Positions 51,384 through 59,225 of a stretch of 64,000 nt of DNA are shown here, one piece after another. The stretch covers positions 3,982,838 to 4,046,837 of the forward strand of contig NZ_LR732912.1 in the NCBI RefSeq assembly GCF_902506065.1. The letters are read 5' to 3'. Position 1 is the stretch's first letter. The number at the start of each line of letters is the position of its first letter. The notes under the pieces were generated by a model that was not told where the DNA came from, did not search any database, and saw only the letters and a program-made list of their open reading frames with translations. The position numbers and the translations under genes are program-made. The DNA comes from Arthrobacter sp. 9V (GTDB lineage Bacteria > Actinomycetota > Actinomycetes > Actinomycetales > Micrococcaceae).

Positions 51384-52508
51384 TTACTTGACGTCGGCTT
51401 CTTTGTAGTAGCCCGAGTCGATCAGTTCCTTCTGGAAGTTGTCCTTGGTGATGATGACGGACTTCAGGAGGAAGGCCGGAACAACCTTGACCTTGTTGTT
51501 GTAGGTCTTGGTGTCGTTGGTTTCCGGCTCGGTGCCCTTGAGCACGGCGTCAACCATCTTTACGGCCTGAGCGCCCAGCTGGCGGGTGTCCTTGAAGATG
51601 GTGGAGTACTGCTCGCCGGCGATGATGGACTTCACGGAGCCCTTTTCAGCATCCTGGCCAGTGACTACGGGCAGGTTGCCGGTGGAGTATCCACCGGTGC
51701 TGGTCAGAGCGGAGATGATGCCGATGGACAGGCCGTCGTACGGGGAAAGAACGCCGTCCAGCTTGGTTCCGGAGCTGTAAGCCGAGGTGAGGATGTCTTC
51801 CATGCGCTTCTGGGCTACGGGTGCCTGCCAGCGCAGGATTGCTGCCTGCTCAAACTTGGTCTGGCCACTGGGAACCTTCAGGGTTCCTGCATCCATGTAC
51901 GGCTTCAGGGTGTCCATGGCGCCGGTCCAGAAGAAGTTGGCGTTGTTGTCATCCGGGCTGCCGGCAAACAGTTCAACGTTGAATGGGCCCTTGCCCTCAA
52001 CCTTTTTACCGCTCGCGTCCACCAGGCCCAGGCCGGTCAGCAGGGAGGTAGCCTGCTGGACGCCCACGGTGTAGTTGTCGAACGTGGTGTAGTAGTCAAC
52101 GTTCGGCGTTCCGTTGATGAGGCGGTCATAGGCGATGACCTTGACGTTCTGCTCCTTGGCCTTGGCAAGGACGTCGGTCAGTGTGGTGCCATCGATGGCT
52201 GCGATGATGAGCGCCTTGGCACCCTTGGTCAGCATGTTCTCAATCTGGGAAACCTGCGTGGGAATGTCATCGTTGGCGAACTGGAGGTCGGTCTTGTAGC
52301 CAAGGTCCTTCAGGGACTTCTCAACGTTGGCGCCGTCAGCAATCCAACGCTCGGACGTCTGGGTGGGCATGGAGATGCCTACCAATGAATCGCTGGGATT
52401 CGCACTGCTGCTGGACTCCGCAGTGCCACCGCGACTACCGCAGCCTGTGGCTCCGACGGTCAAGGTAAGGACAACCGCTACGGCGCCCAGGAGTTTCTTC
52501 AATCTCAC
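51384..52508 (-). CDS. chvE: multiple-sugar-binding lipoprotein (ChvE type)
   Basis: A 374-residue sugar-binding lipoprotein of the ChvE/CUT2 type. The signal (MRLKKLLGAVAVVLTLTVG) ends in lipobox ATGC at residues 21-24, followed by a Ser-rich linker. The fold includes VGISMPTQTSERWIADGANVEKSL and VIAYDRLINGTPNVDYYTTFDN, typical of ChvE. The GTG at 52508 follows aaggagagcatc and gives a normal signal peptide; the 50 extra codons upstream are rejected. Likely sugars are aldoses such as galactose, arabinose, glucose or xylose. First gene of the chvE-mmsA-mmsB-lacI-pyrE cluster. Confidence 0.94.
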   Translation of the reverse strand: MRLKKLLGAVAVVLTLTVGATGCGSRGGTAESSSSANPSDSLVGISMPTQTSERWIADGANVEKSLKDLGYKTDLQFANDDIPTQVSQIENMLTKGAKALIIAAIDGTTLTDVLAKAKEQNVKVIAYDRLINGTPNVDYYTTFDNYTVGVQQATSLLTGLGLVDASGKKVEGKGPFNVELFAGSPDDNNANFFWTGAMDTLKPYMDAGTLKVPSGQTKFEQAAILRWQAPVAQKRMEDILTSAYSSGTKLDGVLSPYDGLSIGIISALTSTGGYSTGNLPVVTGQDAEKGSVKSIIAGEQYSTIFKDTRQLGAQAVKMVDAVLKGTEPETNDTKTYNNKVKVVPAFLLKSVIITKDNFQKELIDSGYYKEADVK

Positions 52509-52641
52509 GATGCTCTCCTTCCGCGGCAGCATTGCCGCGAACTCTGATGCAGCCGGAGCATCTGCGCGTCCGGCACGGTGAAGCGTTTTTGTGGATTGCG
52601 GCCAGCTGATGCCACATGCCACGAAAGGTATTGCGAATGCC

Positions 52642-52659
52642 ATTGTGAACGCTAACAAT
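52642..52659. promoter_or_regulatory. LacI-type operator 1 upstream of chvE
   Basis: attgtgaacgctaacaat, a near-palindrome centred on CG typical of LacI-family sites. The same site occurs in inverted orientation at 52733. It lies just downstream of a TTGACC box on the minus strand, in a good position for repression of chvE. Confidence 0.78.
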
Positions 52660-52732
52660 ACCGTTGGTCAAGTGCTCTGGATCACGAAACGATTGCAGAC
52701 TCCAAGCATCCGATGGACTCTTGACTTGAAAC

Positions 52733-52750
52733 GTTGTTAGCGTTCACAAT
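52733..52750. promoter_or_regulatory. LacI-type operator 2 upstream of chvE
   Basis: gttgttagcgttcacaat, matching the reverse complement of operator 1 at 17 of 18 positions; centres 91 bp apart. Two sites at this distance could be bridged by a tetramer through a DNA loop, or act independently. Confidence 0.78.
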
Positions 52751-52776
52751 TGGCGGGCTCGCTAGAGAAAGGTAAA

Positions 52777-52806
52777 GCCCGGCACTGCTTTGCAGCAGTA
52801 CCGGGC
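52777..52806 (-). terminator. terminator of the uronate operon
   Basis: gcccggcactgct (52777-52789) pairs with 52794-52806 (one mismatch in 13) around a 4-nt loop. On the minus strand the hairpin is followed by TTTACCTTTC. It lies 13 bp after the stop of the gluconokinase-GH3 gene. Confidence 0.82.
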
Positions 52807-52818
52807 GGATGCCTGGGG

Positions 52819-55080
52819 TCAGAGGCGGGTGTCGAACGAATCGCAGAAGACGTTCTGGTTGAACGTTCCCTGAAATTCGGACTTGCCTTGGATCTTCCGT
52901 ACAGTGGCGCGGATGGCTTCGCGCGATGCTGCGTGGGCGTGGATAACGGTCTTCACCATGGGGACATCGATCAGGTGGTTCGGCTGGTTCAGCGAAACAA
53001 ACACCGTGGGAACTTCCGTGGCGTACCAAGGAATTTCGGCGGCCATGGGCGAGGACCACTTGATCCGGATGGAAGCCTCCTGCGCGAAACCCTTCACATT
53101 GGCAAAGACGAATGCGGCGTCGTACCTTTCCGAGTAGTCACCGGTGGCTTCCTCGGACAGAACCCGCATGAAGTTCATGCCGGCCTCCCCCGCCGCTTCG
53201 CGCTGCTCGGCGGTCCTGAATACGCTCACCTCAAAACCTGCAGCTTCCAGCTCTTCCCGGACGGTGTCCAGGTAGGCCAATGGATCAGCCCGTGTAAAGT
53301 CCGCGCCACCTGAGATGCCGTAGAGACGGATCCGCGGATGCGTCTGAGGCGTGATGGGCAAATTGGCAGCCGTGTCCTTCACCAAGGTGACGGTCTTGTC
53401 AGCCACCTCTGCGGCGATTTCACGGTGGGCTTCACTACCGATCACAGCCAAGGCGCCGGCTGATGGAACCAACGATTCCCGGGAAGCCAGGTGCAGTCCC
53501 AGGCTCGCCTTCAGGCCAAGAATCCGTCGGAGCGCATCATCCAACCGCGAATCGCTGATCACACCGGACTTGTAGCCATCCAGCATGTACCCGAAGTCCT
53601 CCTCGGGGTTCCGGAAGAACAAGAACATGTCGCAGCCGGCCGCAATGGTGGCTGGAACGAGGTCGCGCCGCTTCATGGTCTGCGTCAGGCCAACCATCAA
53701 GGAAGCATCCGTGAGGACCAGCCCGTTGAAACCAAGCTCGCCTCGGAGCAGATCCTGCAGGAGTTCCGGAGCAAGGGTTGCCGGCAGGATCTCAGCATCG
53801 GACAAACCGGGGCGGAAGTGCCGGGACACCTCCGGAGCACCGATGTGGCCCACCATGATGGACTGCACGCCGTGGCCGATCATCTCGCGGTACACGTGCC
53901 CGTAGCCGGCGTTCCACTCCTCATAGCCAAGAGTGTTGTAGGAGGTGACCACGTGCTGATCGCGCTCATCAATGCCATCGCCGGGGAAATGCTTCATGGC
54001 GCAGACAGTGGGTGATTCACTGATGCCGTCGAAGTACTCTTTGGCCCGTTCCACCACAACTTCCGGCGTGTTGCCGAAGGCCCGCGTGGAAATGACCGTG
54101 TTCCGCCAGTTGTAGTGGATGTCCACAATAGGCGCGAAGGCCCAGTTGCAGCCCAGCGCCGCGGTTTCGACGCCGGCCACCTGCCCCATTTTCCGGGCAA
54201 TACTCTTGTCCGGATGCGAACCTGCCTGCAGGTGCGTGGAAACGAACGTGCCGTCGTCGCAGCTGCCCGCCCCACCCATTTCCGGGTTGGACGCAATCAG
54301 CAGCGGGATCCGGGTTTTGGATTGCGCATACCGGATGTGTTCCTGAACGGCCGACGACGGACCGGGACGGTAGCGCATGCCGCCCACGTGGAAATTCTCC
54401 AGCACTCCATCGAGGTACGCCGGCGAGTAGTCGTTGTTGTGATTGATGAACAGCTGGCCGATTTTCTCTTCCAGCGTCATGGAGCCGATGGCGCTCTCCA
54501 CCCAGTCCACCGCTGAGTCGTCAAGGTTGAACGGCGCAGCTTTGAGGTCCACGAGGAACGCTCCGGCAGGCACCTGGGCCGAGCCGTTCAATCCTGCGAC
54601 TGCTTCCTTCACTATGTCCTCCACGGATTCAGCAATGTCCACCACGATTCCCGCTTCGTCGTCCTGCAGGGGCTCCAGTGTTGCCAGTTGGGAGTCCAGG
54701 AGCGAGGCCGGCATGAAGTGTCCGGGCCGGGCAGTCATGCGGGCGTTCAGCAATTCACGGGTGCCGTGCAAGTGTACGAACACCACGGACGGATCGGCGC
54801 TGCGGATGATGTCCCGGTAGCTGCGCTTGAGCGCGCTGCACGCGATAACAAGAGCAGAGTTCGACGCCGCGAATCGCCTGCCGATTTCGGCCAGCCACGG
54901 TGCGCGGTCGTCGTCGTTCAGCGGAGTACCGGAGGCCATCTTGTGGATGTTCGCCTGGGGGTGCAGCGAATCGCCGTCGAGAAATTCAGCATCCAGGCGT
55001 TCGGCCAGGGCGGCACCCACGGTGCTCTTCCCGCAGCCCGCCACGCCCATCACTACAACGTGGCTGGGTTTACCAATCAT
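52819..55080 (-). CDS. gluconokinase-glycoside hydrolase family 3 fusion protein
   Basis: A single 753-residue frame. Residues about 1-165 are a complete GntK-type gluconokinase: P-loop GVAGCGKST, DGDSLHPQANIHKMASGTPL, DDDRAPWL, ACSALKRSYRD, HLHGTRELL and RPGHFMPASLLDSQLATLE. After a short linker (about 166-180), residues 185-753 are a GH3 protein of the NagZ-like group: MTLEEKIGQLF, KHFPGDGIDERDQH (Asp-x-His acid/base dyad) and GFNGLVLTDASLMVGLT (nucleophile Asp), with a C-terminal (alpha/beta) domain. No signal peptide, so cytoplasmic. The ATG at 55080 follows gggaggtc; an ATG six codons earlier lies inside the ManD stop region. Last gene of the uxaC-uxuB-manD operon. The pairing suggests cleavage of a glycoside of a sugar acid and immediate phosphorylation. 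Confidence 0.92.
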   Translation of the reverse strand: MIGKPSHVVVMGVAGCGKSTVGAALAERLDAEFLDGDSLHPQANIHKMASGTPLNDDDRAPWLAEIGRRFAASNSALVIACSALKRSYRDIIRSADPSVVFVHLHGTRELLNARMTARPGHFMPASLLDSQLATLEPLQDDEAGIVVDIAESVEDIVKEAVAGLNGSAQVPAGAFLVDLKAAPFNLDDSAVDWVESAIGSMTLEEKIGQLFINHNNDYSPAYLDGVLENFHVGGMRYRPGPSSAVQEHIRYAQSKTRIPLLIASNPEMGGAGSCDDGTFVSTHLQAGSHPDKSIARKMGQVAGVETAALGCNWAFAPIVDIHYNWRNTVISTRAFGNTPEVVVERAKEYFDGISESPTVCAMKHFPGDGIDERDQHVVTSYNTLGYEEWNAGYGHVYREMIGHGVQSIMVGHIGAPEVSRHFRPGLSDAEILPATLAPELLQDLLRGELGFNGLVLTDASLMVGLTQTMKRRDLVPATIAAGCDMFLFFRNPEEDFGYMLDGYKSGVISDSRLDDALRRILGLKASLGLHLASRESLVPSAGALAVIGSEAHREIAAEVADKTVTLVKDTAANLPITPQTHPRIRLYGISGGADFTRADPLAYLDTVREELEAAGFEVSVFRTAEQREAAGEAGMNFMRVLSEEATGDYSERYDAAFVFANVKGFAQEASIRIKWSSPMAAEIPWYATEVPTVFVSLNQPNHLIDVPMVKTVIHAHAASREAIRATVRKIQGKSEFQGTFNQNVFCDSFDTRL

Positions 55081-55087
55081 GACCTCC

Positions 55088-56317
55088 CTACCAGTCATGA
55101 ACAGTGCCGTCCACGAGGCGGTTGTACGGCAGGTAGGCCTGCTGGTACGGGAAGGCCGCGGCTGCTTCTTCGTTGAATTCGACGCCGATCCCGGGGTTGT
55201 CGCCCGGGTGCAAGTAGCCGTCCTTGAAGGTCATGGACTGCTGGAAGACCTCGTTGGTCTTGTCCGAGTGCTGCATGTATTCCTGGATGCCGTAGTTGTG
55301 GATGGCCAGGCCCACATGCAGCTGGGCGGCGAAACCAACCGGGGAGATGTCCGTGGGGCCGTGGAAGCCGGACTTGATCTGGTACTGGGCGGCGAAGTCC
55401 ATGACCTTTTTCAGTGGGGAGATGCCGCCGAAGTGGGTGGAGGCTGCGCGGACGTAGTCGATCAGCTGTTCTTTGATGAGGGTCTGGAAGTCGAACACGG
55501 TGTTGAAGATTTCACCGATGGCCAGCGGGGTGGTGGTGTGCTGGCGGACCAGCCGCAGGCCTTCCTGGTTCTCGGCCGGGGTGCAGTCTTCCAGCCAGAA
55601 GAGGTCGTAGGGTTCCAGGGACTTGCCGAGCTTCGCGGCCTGGATGGGCGTCATCCGGTGGTGGCCATCATGCAGGAGGGGAATCTCGGGGCCGAACTCG
55701 TTGCGCACGGCCTCAAAAACGGTGGGCAGGTGACGCAGGTAGGCGCGGGTGTCCCAGTCCTCTTCCAAGGGGAAGTTGCCGCGTCCGGCGGGCTCATAGT
55801 CATAGCGTTCACCCGATGCCTGGGCCTGCGCCGCGACACCGTAGACGGCCTTGATGCCGGGGACCGCCGTCTGGATGCGGATGGATTTGTAACCCAGTTC
55901 CAGGTGCTCACGCACAGAGTCGAACAAGGACGGGATGTCCGCGCCGGACGCATGGCCGTAAGCGCGCAGCCCGTTCCGGGAAGCGCCACCCAGCAGCTGG
56001 TACACCGGCATGCCGGCAACTTTGCCCTTGATGTCCCACAACGCCATGTCCACGGCGGCAATCGCGGCCATGGTCACCGGGCCGCGGCGCCAGTAGGAGC
56101 TGCGGTAAAGGAACTGCCAGGTGTCCTCGATCCGGTGCGGATCCTTACCGATCAGCAGCTGCGCTACATGCTCCTTGAGATACGCGGCCACGGCGAGTTC
56201 ACGGCCGTTGAGCGTGGCATCACCGATGCCCGTCACACCATCCTCCGTGGTGATGCGCAAGGTGACGAAGTTACGGGACGGGCTGGTCACAAAGACTTCA
56301 GCGGCAATGATTTTCAC
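55088..56317 (-). CDS. D-mannonate dehydratase-like enolase-superfamily enzyme (ManD/RspA)
   Basis: A 409-residue enolase-superfamily (mandelate-racemase/ManD subgroup) enzyme. Features are KIIAAEVFVTSPSRNFVTLRI at the start, the YRSSYWRRGPVTMAAIAAVDMALWDIKGK loop, YKSIRIQ, LLHDGHHRMTP (metal Asp and His), FWLEDCTPAENQ and AIGEIFNT (metal Glu ligands), and HGPTDISPVG with catalytic His. It would dehydrate D-mannonate (some relatives use D-gluconate) to 2-keto-3-deoxygluconate. Between UxuB-like reductase and the fusion gene, it fits mannonate. Confidence 0.93.
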   Translation of the reverse strand: MKIIAAEVFVTSPSRNFVTLRITTEDGVTGIGDATLNGRELAVAAYLKEHVAQLLIGKDPHRIEDTWQFLYRSSYWRRGPVTMAAIAAVDMALWDIKGKVAGMPVYQLLGGASRNGLRAYGHASGADIPSLFDSVREHLELGYKSIRIQTAVPGIKAVYGVAAQAQASGERYDYEPAGRGNFPLEEDWDTRAYLRHLPTVFEAVRNEFGPEIPLLHDGHHRMTPIQAAKLGKSLEPYDLFWLEDCTPAENQEGLRLVRQHTTTPLAIGEIFNTVFDFQTLIKEQLIDYVRAASTHFGGISPLKKVMDFAAQYQIKSGFHGPTDISPVGFAAQLHVGLAIHNYGIQEYMQHSDKTNEVFQQSMTFKDGYLHPGDNPGIGVEFNEEAAAAFPYQQAYLPYNRLVDGTVHDW

Positions 56318-56355
56318 AGCTTTTCCTTTCGGGATGTGGCTGGGCAGGTGGCTTG

Positions 56356-57729
56356 TTATCTTGGATTGCCAGGAGCGGCAACCGCTTGCATTCGGGGTGC
56401 AAATTCACGGCCGAGCTTGTGCACGAGCTCTACTACGGCGGAATCCCGGGCGAGCTCGGAATCGAGCAACGCCATGAGCGCTGCTGTGCGCTCAAGCCCG
56501 GAAAGCTGGTTAGCCTCAGCCACCGCGACGGATTGAGGGTCCTGCAAGCCTGGGTTCGATTCAACGTACGAGGCCCACACGGCAATCATCCGCGCCGCGC
56601 CCTCGCCACTACGCCCCGACTCACGCTCGGCGCTGAGCACGGGGATGGCCCGCATGCGGAGTTTGGTGCTGGCGTCCATGGCGATCTGTGCCAGGTGGTG
56701 GGCGATCCGTGAATTACCGAAGCGTTCCAGCAACGCAGCCCTGTACTCCGGGATACGGAGGTCATCGCCGGCAAGGTGTCGGGACGCTTCATCCCAGAAC
56801 TCCTCCACAGCGTGGGAGCACACGGGATCAGCCAAAGCTTCGGCAACCGTGGTGTGCCCACGAAGCTGCCCGGCGTAGGCAAGGATGGAGTGGGCGCCGT
56901 TGAGGAGCCACAGTTTGCGGTTTTCGTACGGCTCTATGTGGTCCACGAACACTGCGCCGGCATCCTCCCAGCGTGGGCGTCCGGCAGGGAAGTCGCCGCT
57001 GAGCACCCAGTTGCGGAACGGCTCGGCCACCACCGGCGCTTCATCCCGGTAGCCGCACTCGCGGGCCACCAGGGCAACGTCTTCAGGGGTAGTACGCGGG
57101 GTGATCCTGTCCACCGAGGTGCTCACAAAGCTGACGTTGGCTTCAATCCAGGCCGTCAGTCCGGCGTCCACCTCCTTGGCAAGGTTCAACACCGCATTGC
57201 GTGCCACGTTGCCGTTGTCCGAGAGGTTGTCGCAGGAAACAACGGCGAGGGGACCGGCGTCGGCGTCCCTCCGTGCGGCGAGGCCGCGGACCAAACGGCC
57301 CAACGGCGTCGTGGGTTCCTGACCCGCGGAGCGCAGCAAGGCAGCGTCGTCCGCGGCAAACCCGTAGGCAGCTTCGGTGATGGTCAGCGTGACCACGGCG
57401 GTTTGGGGCGCTGCCAGCAGTTCCACCAATCGCGCCACGTTGGCGCCATCAACGGCTTCCACAATGCTGCCTACAACTTCGAACGAGTCACCCGAGTCGG
57501 AGCGCTCCACCACGGTGAACAGGCCGTCCTGGGCGGCCAGGACCTCGGCGGCGTCCGGGCGGCGGCCCGTGAAAGAAGCAATACCCCACTCCCCCGCGTC
57601 GCCGGCGTGCTGCGTGAACCAGGCTTGGTGCGAGCGATGAAAAGCGCCGAGGCCCAGGTGAACAATGCGCACCGGTGCTGTTGCGGCCGGCGAAACCGAA
57701 CGGCTGAGGCGCGGCAGTTCGGCGGTCAT
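56356..57729 (-). CDS. uxuB: fructuronate reductase/mannitol dehydrogenase family (UxuB-like)
   Basis: A 457-residue long-chain polyol dehydrogenase. The N-terminal Rossmann segment is IVHLGLGAFHRSHQAW, and the C-terminal active-site motif ENRKLWLLNGAHSILAYAG holds the catalytic Lys (KLxxLNxxH). By its place with UxaC and ManD it reduces D-fructuronate to D-mannonate with NADH. Mannitol or tagaturonate activity is possible from sequence alone. Its start overlaps the uxaC stop by four bases. Confidence 0.9.
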   Translation of the reverse strand: MTAELPRLSRSVSPAATAPVRIVHLGLGAFHRSHQAWFTQHAGDAGEWGIASFTGRRPDAAEVLAAQDGLFTVVERSDSGDSFEVVGSIVEAVDGANVARLVELLAAPQTAVVTLTITEAAYGFAADDAALLRSAGQEPTTPLGRLVRGLAARRDADAGPLAVVSCDNLSDNGNVARNAVLNLAKEVDAGLTAWIEANVSFVSTSVDRITPRTTPEDVALVARECGYRDEAPVVAEPFRNWVLSGDFPAGRPRWEDAGAVFVDHIEPYENRKLWLLNGAHSILAYAGQLRGHTTVAEALADPVCSHAVEEFWDEASRHLAGDDLRIPEYRAALLERFGNSRIAHHLAQIAMDASTKLRMRAIPVLSAERESGRSGEGAARMIAVWASYVESNPGLQDPQSVAVAEANQLSGLERTAALMALLDSELARDSAVVELVHKLGREFAPRMQAVAAPGNPR

Positions 57730-59132
57730 AGTTTGAACACCCTGCGGGGCGAGGAATCGACGACGTCGAGGATCAGCTCGTGCGCGCGGTCTTCAGTAAC
57801 GCGGTGCTCGGCTACAAGGCGCGCGAGGAAGGACGCTTCGATCCTGCGGGAAGCATCATGCCGTGCGGGAATGGAGCAGAACGCGCGGGTGTCATCAATG
57901 AAGCCGGAGGACCTCGAGAAGCCGGCGGTTTCCGTGACAGCGGAGCGGAAGCGCAGCATGGCATCCGGGGCGTCGAGGAACCACCACGGCGCGCCAATGT
58001 AGACGGACGGGTAGAAACCGGCCAATGGTGCGAGCTCACGGGAGAAAACGGTCTCGTCCAGGGTGAAGAGAACCAGGTGGAAATCCTTGGCCGTGCCGAA
58101 GTCCTGCAGCAACGGGCGGATGGCCTCGGTGTAGTTCACCGCAAACGGAATGTCGTGGCCGGTGTCGGCTCCGAAGGACTCAAAGGTGGGGCCATGGTGG
58201 TTGCGGTAGGAGCCCGGGTGGATGGTCATCACCAGCCCGTCGGCCACAGACATGCGCGCCATCTGGTACATCATGTGGGCCTCGAAGGCATCGCGATCAG
58301 CAGCCGTGGCCTTGCCTGCCCGGGCCCGCTCAAAGAGCGCTTCCGCTTCCGCGGCCTCAAGCTTGAGGGTGGCCGGAGTGCGAACGCCATGGTCCGCGGA
58401 AACCGCTCCGTGCTCCACGAAATAGCGACGACGGTTTTCCAGGGCCGCGATGTAGCCGGTGTAGCCAGTGGCGCCGTCGCCTGCTGTCTCGATCAAACGG
58501 TCAACGTTGGCGCTCCAGCCGGGATGAGCCACATTGAGATAGGCATCGGGCCGGAACGTGGGGAGAACGCGGCCGTTGAAACTGGGGTCCTCAGTGAGGG
58601 CCTTGTGGCTGGCAAGGTTATCCAGGGGATCGTCAGTGGTGGCCAGGACCTCAATATTGAAGTCCTTGAACAGCTGCCGCGGGCGGAAGTCCGGCTCCAC
58701 CAGCTTTGCGGCAATCGCGTCATAGCTGGCATCGGCCGTCATCTCACTGAGGTCTGCGCCCAGCTTGAACACATCATTGAACTGGGTGCGCAGCCAGTAC
58801 CCGGAAGCGGTGCCCTCGAACAACGGCCAGGCCTGGACGAACTGCCGCCAGATCTCCCGGGAACCGGGCGCGGACGCCGTCCTGGCCAGCAGCTGATCCA
58901 TCGGAACACCATTGGCGTGGATCAGGCGGGTGACGTAGTGATCCGGGCTGACCAGAAGTGCCGCGGGGTCCGGGAACGGCGTGTTTTGTTCGATGACAGC
59001 GGCGTCAACGTGGCCGTGGGGAGAAATGATGGGCAGGTCCTGGACGCGTTCCAGCAAGGACCGCGCGATGCTGCGCGTCCCGGGATCTGCGGGCAGGAGC
59101 CTGTCAGGGTGTGCGGCAATGGACTGTGACAT
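57726..59132 (-). CDS. uxaC: glucuronate isomerase
   Basis: A 468-residue uronate isomerase of the amidohydrolase superfamily. The metal-binding HGHVDAA near residue 40 (ISPHGHVD), RRYFVEHGAVSADHGV and the C-terminal HELILDVVDSSPRRVF region are typical. It converts D-glucuronate to D-fructuronate (or galacturonate to tagaturonate). First gene of the four-gene uronate operon after an operator-like CAACCGGTTG. Overlaps uxuB (ATGA). Confidence 0.95.
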   Translation of the reverse strand: MSQSIAAHPDRLLPADPGTRSIARSLLERVQDLPIISPHGHVDAAVIEQNTPFPDPAALLVSPDHYVTRLIHANGVPMDQLLARTASAPGSREIWRQFVQAWPLFEGTASGYWLRTQFNDVFKLGADLSEMTADASYDAIAAKLVEPDFRPRQLFKDFNIEVLATTDDPLDNLASHKALTEDPSFNGRVLPTFRPDAYLNVAHPGWSANVDRLIETAGDGATGYTGYIAALENRRRYFVEHGAVSADHGVRTPATLKLEAAEAEALFERARAGKATAADRDAFEAHMMYQMARMSVADGLVMTIHPGSYRNHHGPTFESFGADTGHDIPFAVNYTEAIRPLLQDFGTAKDFHLVLFTLDETVFSRELAPLAGFYPSVYIGAPWWFLDAPDAMLRFRSAVTETAGFSRSSGFIDDTRAFCSIPARHDASRRIEASFLARLVAEHRVTEDRAHELILDVVDSSPRRVFKL

Positions 59133-59162
59133 AGGTCAATCTTGCGGTCCGGTTCCACGCTT

Positions 59163-59178
59163 TGTCAACCGGTTGCCA
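59163..59178. promoter_or_regulatory. LacI-type operator upstream of uxaC
   Basis: tgtcaaccggttgcca contains the perfect palindrome CAACCGGTTG (59166-59175) with partly symmetric flanks, in the 93 bp between the LacI stop and uxaC start. It fits control by the adjacent LacI regulator. Confidence 0.75.
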
Positions 59179-59225
59179 AAAATTGCCACACTGTTGCAGG
59201 TTTGCTCTTTCGAGCGACGCTGAGG

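Larger units (their letters stand above)
52509..52818. other. 310-bp intergenic region with promoter, operators and terminator
   Basis: No gene. From right to left it holds the terminator of the gluconokinase-GH3 gene (52777-52806), operator 2 (52733-52750), a minus-strand -35-like TTGACC (52671-52666), operator 1 (52642-52659) covering the spacer and likely -10, then about 130 bp leader to chvE. Confidence 0.7.

Noticed and set aside
52819..55080. gluconokinase-GH3 fusion as a sequencing frameshift joining two genes
   Set aside because: Both domains are complete in one frame, there is no ribosome site or start near the junction, and the linker composition is normal. Resequencing could still overturn this.
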